Of a stretch of 7,033 nucleotides of DNA, positions 1 through 5,382 are shown piece by piece. The notes under the pieces were generated by a model. That model worked only from the letters and a program-made list of their open reading frames with translations, did not search any database and had not been told where the DNA came from. A program made the translations under genes and the position numbers. The DNA is from an uncultured Holophagaceae bacterium (GTDB taxonomy: Bacteria; Acidobacteriota; Holophagae; Holophagales; Holophagaceae), in NCBI GenBank assembly GCA_903927605.1, contig CAIYNT010000328.1, forward strand, positions 1 through 7,033, in the 5' to 3' direction. Every line of letters starts with the position of its first letter. Position 1 is the stretch's first letter.

Positions 1-67
1 CGAACACGTAGAAGAAGACCGCGTCGGACTTCTGGGCCGATAGGGCGGCTTGGTTCATCCAGTCCAT
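1..67 (-). CDS. coxB: Cytochrome c oxidase subunit II, N-terminal fragment (cut by window edge)
   Basis: Only the first 22 codons are present; the gene continues past the left edge. The peptide starts MDWMNQAALSAQKSDAVFF and runs into hydrophobic residues (YVF) at the edge. The short stretch of small residues followed by a Lys/Ser-Asp pair and an aromatic hydrophobic run resembles the start of the first membrane helix of COX2 proteins, which usually have an xxQAS...(V)DxLF-like segment there. Subunit II would carry the CuA centre that receives electrons from cytochrome c and, in caa3 enzymes, a C-terminal heme c domain; neither is visible here. The ATG at 67-65 is chosen because GAGG lies 5 bases upstream; the Met at codon 4 is an alternative start. 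Position directly after coxD, and the absence of any other subunit II gene in the cluster, support the call. What else it could be: another small-helix respiratory protein; 22 residues cannot settle it. Confidence 0.7.
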   Translation of the reverse strand, partial: MDWMNQAALSAQKSDAVFFYVF

Positions 68-72
68 GGGAG

Positions 73-77
73 CCTCA
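73..77 (-). promoter_or_regulatory. Shine-Dalgarno of coxB overlapping the coxD stop codon
   Basis: On the minus strand the bases read TGAGG: TGA is the coxD stop and GAGG is a ribosome binding site 5 bases before the coxB ATG. This favours the ATG at 67-65 as the start and suggests translational coupling. Confidence 0.65.
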
Positions 78-383
78 GCGGAAAGCGACGTCGGAGAAGA
101 GCAGGGCGAAGAAGATCAGCAGGGTGCCAAGGGTCACCAGGATCACGATCTTGAACAGCGGTCCCTCGTACTTTAGGTGCATGAAGAAGTAGAAAACCAG
201 CCCGGCCTTGAGTGGCGTGAGGGTGAGCAGACCCCAGACGGCGTAGGTCTGGCTGACGTGGCTCATGCCCACCAGGGCGGCCGTGAGGAGCAGCAGGACC
301 ACCCAGACCTTGATGAAGGTGCCGTAGCCTGGGCGATCCACGTGGTCGGAGGATTGATCGAGATGTTCGGCGTGTTCGCTCAT
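75..383 (-). CDS. coxD: Cytochrome c oxidase subunit IV (prokaryotic COX4/CyoD-like family)
   Basis: A 102-residue small membrane subunit of the heme-copper oxidase. It has a hydrophilic, His/Asp-rich N-terminal tail of about 20 residues and three hydrophobic segments at about 24-41, 48-69 and 76-97. The family signature is seen in the second helix and following loop: a Lys at 59 and the FMHLKYE stretch at 67-73, close to the KxxLVxxYFMHLK pattern of COX4_pro proteins, with a terminal Asp (SDVAFR) after helix three. Length matches the usual 90-115 residues. It lies 10 bases after coxC and its ATG is preceded by AGGAG at 7 bases. In the family this subunit is thought to help assembly or stability of subunit I rather than catalysis. 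The assignment to the family is firm; the symbol differs between naming schemes (coxD, ctaF, caaD). Confidence 0.9.
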   Translation of the reverse strand: MSEHAEHLDQSSDHVDRPGYGTFIKVWVVLLLLTAALVGMSHVSQTYAVWGLLTLTPLKAGLVFYFFMHLKYEGPLFKIVILVTLGTLLIFFALLFSDVAFR

Positions 384-390
384 GGTGATG

Positions 391-396
391 CTCCTA
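391..396 (-). promoter_or_regulatory. Shine-Dalgarno of coxD overlapping the coxC stop codon
   Basis: The minus strand reads TAGGAG: TAG is the coxC stop and the same bases form the ribosome binding site of coxD, 7 bases before its ATG at 383-381. Only one of the visible stops in the cluster is TAG, and here it contributes to the AGGAG core. Confidence 0.65.
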
Positions 397-1077
397 CGCA
401 GCCAGGTAGAAGAGCGGGAGGAGGAAGATCCAGATCACGTCCACGAGGTGCCAGTAGAGACCGCTGTTCTCCAGGTGGATGTAGCGGTCCGGCCGAATGC
501 GGTCCGTGGCCACCCACCACAGCATGACGCTCAGCACCGAGAGGCCGGCGATGACGTGGAGTCCATGCAACCCGGTCATCGTGAAATACAGACCGAAGAA
601 GACCTGTTCACCCGGCGGCAGCGTGGCCAAGTGGGTGGAATTCGGGTAGAGGCCATGGTGGAACTTGGCACCCCACTCGAAGGATTTGATAACGAGGAAC
701 ACGAGGCCAAGGAACAGAGTGCTGCCGAGGAAGGCCATGGCCCGCTTCTTCTCGGCCCGCTGGATGGCCACGATGGCCAGCACCACGGTGAGGCTGCTGG
801 TGAGTAGCACCACCGTGTTGATGACGCCCAGCGTCGCGTTCAGTTCGGTACCCGCATGGTGGAACTCTGCTGGGTACCTGGCGCGCATGTAGGAGTAGCC
901 GATGAAGAGGCCGCCAAAGAGCACGATTTCCGTGACCAGGAACAGCCACATGCCGAGGCGGGAACCGAAGTCGTCCCTATGTCCCGACCCATGGGTGACG
1001 GAGGAGGCTCCTGCGGAGCCTTCGGAGTCGGGACCCAGGGAGGAGGGAATCACCTTGCGCTCCGAAGCTGAGCTCAT
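394..1077 (-). CDS. coxC: Cytochrome c oxidase subunit III
   Basis: A 227-residue polytopic subunit of the oxidase. The first ~38 residues are hydrophilic and rich in Ser, Gly and His; five membrane helices follow at about 41-61, 82-105, 115-133, 158-183 and 207-226, the five-helix form of subunit III rather than the seven-helix form of mitochondria. Family motifs: GMWLFLVTE at 42-50 with the conserved Glu50, KSFEW at 131-135, TGLHGLHV at 168-175 and WHLVDVIWIFLLPLFYL at 209-225. In the family this subunit contacts subunit I, binds lipid and maintains proton uptake and turnover stability. The ATG overlaps the coxA stop as ATGA, and AGGAG sits 8 bases upstream (1086-1090), so the start is well supported. 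No in-frame Met exists between residue 1 and 43, so the hydrophilic tail is likely real. Confidence 0.95.
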   Translation of the reverse strand: MSSASERKVIPSSLGPDSEGSAGASSVTHGSGHRDDFGSRLGMWLFLVTEIVLFGGLFIGYSYMRARYPAEFHHAGTELNATLGVINTVVLLTSSLTVVLAIVAIQRAEKKRAMAFLGSTLFLGLVFLVIKSFEWGAKFHHGLYPNSTHLATLPPGEQVFFGLYFTMTGLHGLHVIAGLSVLSVMLWWVATDRIRPDRYIHLENSGLYWHLVDVIWIFLLPLFYLAA

Positions 1078-2696
1078 GGTTTGATCTCCTGGTCAAAGTA
1101 GTAGGGACCATGGGTGATGGTCGGAATGACTTCGAAGTTCTCCTGGGGGGGTGGGCTGGGGATCATCCATTCGAGTGTCACACCGCCCCAGGGGTTATCC
1201 TCGGCTTTGGGCCCCTTGAATAGGGCATAGATCAGCGTTCCGAAGAAGATCAGCAGGCCCAGCACCAGCAGCCAACTGCCCACCGTGGCCACCACATGCA
1301 TCGTGTGGAACTGGGGCAGGTGGACGTAGTAGCGGCGGGGCATGCCCATCATGCCGAGGATCAGCATGCCGAAGTAGAGCAGGTTGAAACCGATGAACAT
1401 GGGGTACCAGGAGGCGTAGATGGCCTTCTTCGAGTACATCTTCCCGAACATTTTTGGGAACCAGTAGAGCAGGGCCGCGAAGAAGGCGAAGCCAGTGCCG
1501 CCGAACATCACATAGTGGAAGTGGCCCACGATAAAATAGGTGTCATGGATGTGCACATTGATGGCGAGAGCCCCCTGCATCACCCCCGTGAGGCCACCGA
1601 TGCAGAACAGGAAGATGAAGGACAGGGCGAAGAAGAGGGGTGGCTGGAAGTCGATGCTGCCTTTGTAGAGGGTGCTCACCCAGTTGAAGACCTTGATGGC
1701 GCTCGGTACGGCCACGATCATGGTCAGCAGCGAGAAGGTCATGAGGGCGAAATTGCTCAGGCCGCTGGTGAACATGTGGTGGGCCCACACCAGACTGCCC
1801 ACGCCGGCGATGGACATGGAACTGAAGGCGATGGCCTTGTAGCCGAAGATGGGGCGCCGGGCGAAGGTAGGGATGATCTCGCTGATGGCACCCATGGCCG
1901 GCAGGATCATGATGTAGACCGCCGGATGGGAGTAGATCCAGAAGAGATGCTGGTAGAGCAGGGGGTCGCCGCCCTTGGCTGGATCGAAGATGCCGATGCC
2001 GAAGAGCCGTTCGAGGATCACCAGTGCCAGCGTGATGGCCAGGATAGGCGTGGCCAGGAGCTGGATCCAGGCGGTGGAGTAGAGGGCCCAGCTCATCAGG
2101 GGCATGCGGAACCAGGACATGCCGGGGGCCCGCAAGCGGTGGATGGTGGTGATGAAATTGATGGCCGTGAGCATCGAGGAGAAACCCAGGATGAAGGCAG
2201 CAAAGACGGCCATGGTGACATTGGTGCCGGTCCTCAAACTGTAGGGGGCATAGAAGGTCCAGCCCGTGTCCGGTGCGCCGCCGCCGGTGAAGAGGGACAG
2301 GACGGCCAGGATGGCTCCTGCCAGGTAGAAGTACCAGGAGGCGAGATTGAGCCTGGGGAAAGCCACATCCTTGGCACCGATGAGGATGGGCAGGAAGAAA
2401 TTCCCGAAGACCGCAGGAAGGCCGGGAACCACGAAGAGGAAGATCATGATCACGCCGTGGACCGTGAACAGGGCATTGTAAGTCTTGGCTGAGATCAGGT
2501 GCTGGAACGTGGTCAGCTGCACCAGCCGCATGACGAAGCCGATGCCGACACCGACGAGGAAGAAGGTGACCATCGAGTACAGGTAGAGCAGACCCACGCG
2601 CTTGTGGTCCGTGGAGGTCAGCCAGGCCATCAGACCCTTGCGCACCCCGGTGTCCACCAGATAGCTCGGCTGCGCGGTGGAAGCATGCGTGCTCAT
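1074..2696 (-). CDS. coxA: Cytochrome c oxidase subunit I, A2-type heme-copper oxidase
   Basis: The 540-residue catalytic subunit, which reduces O2 to water at a heme a3-CuB site and pumps protons; the length is normal. About twelve helices are expected. Metal ligands are all present: His80 and His394 for the low-spin heme, His392 for heme a3, and His257, His306 and His307 for CuB; Tyr261 is the expected cross-linked tyrosine. Helix VI reads WIYSHPAVYIM (253-263): Tyr255-Ser256 and Ala259 replace the Glu of the GHPEVY motif, which marks the A2 subfamily (Rhodothermus marinus, Thermus caa3). The D-pathway entrance (Asn99, Asp110, Asn117) and the K-pathway Lys335 with Ser332 are kept. The HDTYF(I)VGHFHY block spans 384-395. 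The start ATG overlaps the sco stop (ATGA) with GAGGAGG 4 bases before it. The C-terminal ~45 residues form a hydrophilic tail. Confidence 0.98.
   Translation of the reverse strand: MSTHASTAQPSYLVDTGVRKGLMAWLTSTDHKRVGLLYLYSMVTFFLVGVGIGFVMRLVQLTTFQHLISAKTYNALFTVHGVIMIFLFVVPGLPAVFGNFFLPILIGAKDVAFPRLNLASWYFYLAGAILAVLSLFTGGGAPDTGWTFYAPYSLRTGTNVTMAVFAAFILGFSSMLTAINFITTIHRLRAPGMSWFRMPLMSWALYSTAWIQLLATPILAITLALVILERLFGIGIFDPAKGGDPLLYQHLFWIYSHPAVYIMILPAMGAISEIIPTFARRPIFGYKAIAFSSMSIAGVGSLVWAHHMFTSGLSNFALMTFSLLTMIVAVPSAIKVFNWVSTLYKGSIDFQPPLFFALSFIFLFCIGGLTGVMQGALAINVHIHDTYFIVGHFHYVMFGGTGFAFFAALLYWFPKMFGKMYSKKAIYASWYPMFIGFNLLYFGMLILGMMGMPRRYYVHLPQFHTMHVVATVGSWLLVLGLLIFFGTLIYALFKGPKAEDNPWGGVTLEWMIPSPPPQENFEVIPTITHGPYYFDQEIKP
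1086..1090 (-). promoter_or_regulatory. Shine-Dalgarno of coxC inside the end of coxA
   Basis: AGGAG on the minus strand, 8 bases before the coxC ATG at 1077-1075. It lies in the last codons of coxA and supports the ATGA-overlap start of coxC. Confidence 0.6.
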
Positions 2697-3526
2697 TCAC
2701 CCTCCTCTGGCTTGACTTTGGAACCTCGACCCCGAAGGACCAGCACGGCCAAGAAAATGGCCGCGGCCAGGAGCGTCACGGTGGCGCCGATGGCTGTGGT
2801 GTTCAGGACATACTTGCGCCCAGCCGGGTCATAGCTGAAGCAGAACTTCAGGAACTTGTTGATGGTGGGCTGGGCCTCGCCACGGGCTGCCTCCTGAGCC
2901 GCCATCTGAAGGTCGGCGGGCAGGTAGGTGGTGCCATACATGTAGCGGGTGATCTGCCCCTTGGGACTGATGAAGATGATTGCAGCGGCATGCACGAAGT
3001 CGCCGTTCACCTGCTTGAACTTGAAGCCCACCGCGTCGGCGAGGGCCCTGGTGGTGGCGCCGGGTCCCGTGAGGAAGCGCCAGGCGGAAGGCGGGAAAGG
3101 TCGGCTGATTTCCCCTAGATAATTGGTCCGTTTCTGGGCCGCGACCTCGGGCTCGTCCCGCTCGTCGAAACTCACAGTGAGCACCTGGAAGTCTTTCCCG
3201 GGGATGGATTCAGTGCGATTCAGCACCTCGGCCACGCCGTTGAGCTGTGGAGTGCAGATGCCGGCGCAGCGGAAGTAGTTGAGGGTCAGGATGGTGGGCT
3301 TGTCGATGAGTTGGCGCAGGGTGATCGGCTGACCATCCTCGCCTTTCAGCACCAGGTCGAGGGGGATGGTGGCGCCGAGCTTCTCTTCGATGCCCACTTC
3401 CTCGGGTTTGAAGGTCGGAGCAGGAGCTGAGGGTGTCGCAGTCTGACCCATTAGGGATAACGGGAACGCAGCCAGAACCGTGAATGTGAGGGGAACCAGG
3501 AGGCGCCGAAGTGGATGGATGGTCAT
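2693..3526 (-). CDS. SCO1/SenC-family copper chaperone with C-terminal membrane anchor
   Basis: A 277-residue thioredoxin-fold protein of the SCO family, which delivers copper to, or reduces the cysteines of, the CuA site of oxidase subunit II on the periplasmic side. Residues 6-27 look like a signal peptide (RR, then a hydrophobic run, then small residues ending near MGQTA). The copper-binding CxxxC is at Cys87-Cys91 (YFRCAGICTPQL) and the partner His is His179 (DFVHAAAIIFISP). A second hydrophobic segment at about 246-264 followed by RGRGSK would anchor the C terminus with a cytoplasmic tail, and a cysteine-bearing KFCFSYDP motif (227-233) precedes it. It begins 6 bases after the cytochrome c gene and overlaps coxA by 4 bases, which fits a role in oxidase assembly. 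Family membership is firm; whether it serves CuA, CuB or both is inference. Confidence 0.93.
   Translation of the reverse strand: MTIHPLRRLLVPLTFTVLAAFPLSLMGQTATPSAPAPTFKPEEVGIEEKLGATIPLDLVLKGEDGQPITLRQLIDKPTILTLNYFRCAGICTPQLNGVAEVLNRTESIPGKDFQVLTVSFDERDEPEVAAQKRTNYLGEISRPFPPSAWRFLTGPGATTRALADAVGFKFKQVNGDFVHAAAIIFISPKGQITRYMYGTTYLPADLQMAAQEAARGEAQPTINKFLKFCFSYDPAGRKYVLNTTAIGATVTLLAAAIFLAVLVLRGRGSKVKPEEGE
2701..2707 (-). promoter_or_regulatory. Strong Shine-Dalgarno of coxA within the last sco codons
   Basis: GAGGAGG on the minus strand, 4 bases before the coxA ATG at 2696-2694. The same bases encode the Glu-Glu-Gly near the C terminus of the SCO protein. It is the best match to the anti-Shine-Dalgarno sequence among the junctions here, which fits high demand for subunit I. 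Confidence 0.7.
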
Positions 3527-3530
3527 GGGG

Positions 3531-3535
3531 CCTCA
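3531..3535 (-). promoter_or_regulatory. Shine-Dalgarno of the sco gene overlapping the cytochrome c stop codon
   Basis: TGAGG on the minus strand: TGA ends the cytochrome c gene and GAGG is the ribosome binding site 4 bases before the sco ATG at 3526-3524. It has the same layout as the coxD/coxB junction. Confidence 0.65.
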
Positions 3536-4234
3536 GCGGATCGTGGACGTGGGCAACTGCGGGTGGGTCTCCGCATACTCACGGCAAAGAACATCCACAG
3601 CCCGGGCCACGGGGATGCGGTTGGGAATGACTTCACCGGCACTGGCGAAGAGCTTCTCCAGGCTGGCGATGGCCTTGGGGTCGCTGGCGCCGTGGTCGAA
3701 GGCGCCCAGGGACTGCACCACATGGACCAGGGCCATGCGATCCTTCTTGGTGAGGTAGTTGTAGGACACCATCGAGCTGCCCTTGACACCCTCCTCCAAC
3801 GTTTTGTAGATGTCCTCGATCCGCGTTCCGTTCTTCCAGCCCGTGGCGGCCGTGAAGTTCCGGGGCTTGGGGTTGAGGCCTGCGCCACCCGGACCATCGC
3901 CTTTACCTTCAGGACCATGGCAGGTGGCACAGGTCTGGGCGAACAGGGCCTTGCCACGCGTCAGCAATGTTGCATTGGGGGTCATCACGGTCTTGGGGTC
4001 GATGGGCGGAATGACCTCCCGAACCCTGACTGGATAGTCTGTGGGATCCAGCCAGCCAGTCTCGCCCTGGACGGCTTGGACGGGTGTATCGGACGAGGTG
4101 TAGGCCTGGTAACGCTGGCCCGGCACCACCATGAAGCCGAAGACGGCGGCGATGCAGATGAAGCCGATCACCACCATCAAGCCGGAGGCGAGGCGCATCC
4201 GTTCTTCTGGGGAGAGGTAGTCGTTGATCTTCAT
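3533..4234 (-). CDS. Membrane-anchored monoheme cytochrome c, ACIII/oxidase associated
   Basis: A 233-residue protein with a short cytoplasmic N terminus, one membrane helix at about 17-38 that is not followed by a cleavage-type site, and a periplasmic class I cytochrome c domain. The heme motif is CATCH at 102-106 (QTCATCHGPEGKGDGPGG), with Met155 in KGSSMVSY as the likely sixth ligand. After the heme fold a tail of about 50 residues (180-233) has no feature I recognise. The ATG overlaps the actF stop as ATGA and has GGAG 8 bases upstream (4243-4246); the same frame stays open far upstream but that part lies over actF and is not coding. Sitting between actF and the oxidase genes, it could carry electrons from ACIII to the CuA site, or be a fixed subunit of either complex. 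The fold is certain from the motif; the partner is inferred from position only. Confidence 0.93.
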   Translation of the reverse strand: MKINDYLSPEERMRLASGLMVVIGFICIAAVFGFMVVPGQRYQAYTSSDTPVQAVQGETGWLDPTDYPVRVREVIPPIDPKTVMTPNATLLTRGKALFAQTCATCHGPEGKGDGPGGAGLNPKPRNFTAATGWKNGTRIEDIYKTLEEGVKGSSMVSYNYLTKKDRMALVHVVQSLGAFDHGASDPKAIASLEKLFASAGEVIPNRIPVARAVDVLCREYAETHPQLPTSTIR

Positions 4235-5382
4235 AGGCGGAACTCCAGACCCTCGCGAAGGAAGGGATCGCCGATGGGCATGTCCTCGCCTTTCTGCATG
4301 GCGCCGCGGATCCAGAGGAGGATGCCGCCCAGGAAGAAGAGGGCGAAGCTGAGCTCGGGCCAAGAGAAGTGGGGTTGACCACCGAGCACGGGGAAGATGA
4401 GCCAGTACATGTCGAGGACGTGGGCACCGAGCATCAGGTAGGCGACACGGCGCAGGCGCTTCGGGTCTTTCTTGGAGTCCCGGGTCACCAGGGCGAAGAA
4501 GGGCAGGATGAAGTGCAGAATCGCCAGCGACATCGTGATGAGCCGCCAGGAGCCCGCCAACCGCACCTTGTAGTAGATGACCTCGTCCGGCATGTTGGCG
4601 TACCACATCAGCATGTACTGGGCGAAGCCGATATAGGACCAGAACACGGTGAAGGCGAAGAGAAAGCCGCCCAGGTTGAAGAGGTGGTCGCCACGAACGC
4701 CCCCGAGGCGGCCCTGATCCTGGAGGTAGAGCAGGGCCAATGCGGTGGCCGCAAGGCCGCTCAGGAACGCGCCGGCGAAGACGTAGACCCCAAAGATGTC
4801 GCTGTACCACTCGGGTGTCAGTCCGGAGATCCAGTCGAAGGCGACCAGGGTGATCACCAGCGCGAAGATCGCCATGAAGGCTGGGGCGAATTTCCGGGCG
4901 CGCAGGTTGAAGGAGGGATCCTTCGTGGTGTCTTGTTTCAGCGAACCGCCTACCAGGACGGCCAGGCCGAGGGTGCACAGACCCAGGGCGATCAGGGTGC
5001 GCACAGAGAAGAAAGGCAGGCTCAACCAGAAGGCCTTGCCGGCGAGGATGGGATGGTGAGCCGCCTCGGGCCGGGAGCCGGGATACAGCACCGGGAGGGC
5101 GCCGAGGGCGATGAGGCCCACGGGAATCGCGGGCAGCAGCAGGGTGGCGATGCGTTCGGGAATGCGCCGGACCGGAACGCTCCACTTGGCGTTCACCAGA
5201 TGCTCCAGGGCCACGATGAAAAGTGAACCGAGGCCCAGGGTTAACATGAGGACGAACCAGAGCACCCAGTTGGCCCAGAAACGTTCGTGACCGGCAGCGA
5301 CGTAGCTGGCAAGGACACCCACGGCGCCGAGCGCCATTGCGCTCCCGAGCAGGAGGGTGGAGTTGCTCTTGTTCGGACTCAT
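4231..5382 (-). CDS. actF: Alternative Complex III integral membrane subunit ActF
   Basis: A 383-residue polytopic membrane protein with about ten hydrophobic segments (roughly 9-29, 38-60, 79-99, 118-146, 166-186, 195-220, 234-262, 279-299, 311-333 and 341-359). ActF is a distant relative of ActC and NrfD/PsrC and forms part of the ACIII membrane domain; in the known structures the quinol site is assigned to ActC, and ActF is a candidate for proton translocation. Recognisable ActF stretches are FDWISGLTPEWYSDIFGVY (182-200), the FWSYIGFAQYMLMWYANMP run (247-265) and the C-terminal DPFLREGLEF (372-381). It overlaps actDE by four bases (ATGA). No good Shine-Dalgarno precedes the ATG (the best is a weak GGTGG), so its translation probably depends on ribosomes finishing actDE. 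Its place after actDE is the usual ActF position. Confidence 0.92.
   Translation of the reverse strand: MSPNKSNSTLLLGSAMALGAVGVLASYVAAGHERFWANWVLWFVLMLTLGLGSLFIVALEHLVNAKWSVPVRRIPERIATLLLPAIPVGLIALGALPVLYPGSRPEAAHHPILAGKAFWLSLPFFSVRTLIALGLCTLGLAVLVGGSLKQDTTKDPSFNLRARKFAPAFMAIFALVITLVAFDWISGLTPEWYSDIFGVYVFAGAFLSGLAATALALLYLQDQGRLGGVRGDHLFNLGGFLFAFTVFWSYIGFAQYMLMWYANMPDEVIYYKVRLAGSWRLITMSLAILHFILPFFALVTRDSKKDPKRLRRVAYLMLGAHVLDMYWLIFPVLGGQPHFSWPELSFALFFLGGILLWIRGAMQKGEDMPIGDPFLREGLEFRL
4243..4246 (-). promoter_or_regulatory. Shine-Dalgarno of the cytochrome c gene inside actF
   Basis: GGAG on the minus strand, 8 bases before the ATG at 4234-4232. It decides the start of the cytochrome c gene, whose frame is open far upstream through actF. 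Confidence 0.55.

Noticed and set aside
985..998. Short palindrome ACCCATGGGT inside coxC
   Set aside because: Ten bases, inside coding sequence, without spacing or repeats that would suggest an operator; expected by chance in GC-rich DNA.
1296..2492. Long plus-strand open frame of 398 codons opposite coxA
   Set aside because: The product is very rich in Glu, Asp, Gly and His with no membrane or domain pattern, typical of an antisense shadow of a GC-rich membrane protein gene; coxA on the other strand has every catalytic residue.
1543..2700. Second minus-strand frame of 385 codons inside coxA
   Set aside because: Out-of-frame shadow rich in His, Arg, Pro and Leu; coxA itself is intact across the region.
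4235..5185. Upstream extension of the cytochrome c reading frame across actF
   Set aside because: The translated extension is Pro/Arg/His-rich and unlike any cytochrome c; the real start at 4234 has a Shine-Dalgarno, an ATGA overlap and a membrane helix soon after.
4369..5226. Plus-strand open frame of 285 codons opposite actF
   Set aside because: Charged, low-complexity product with no recognisable motif; mirror of the hydrophobic actF codons.
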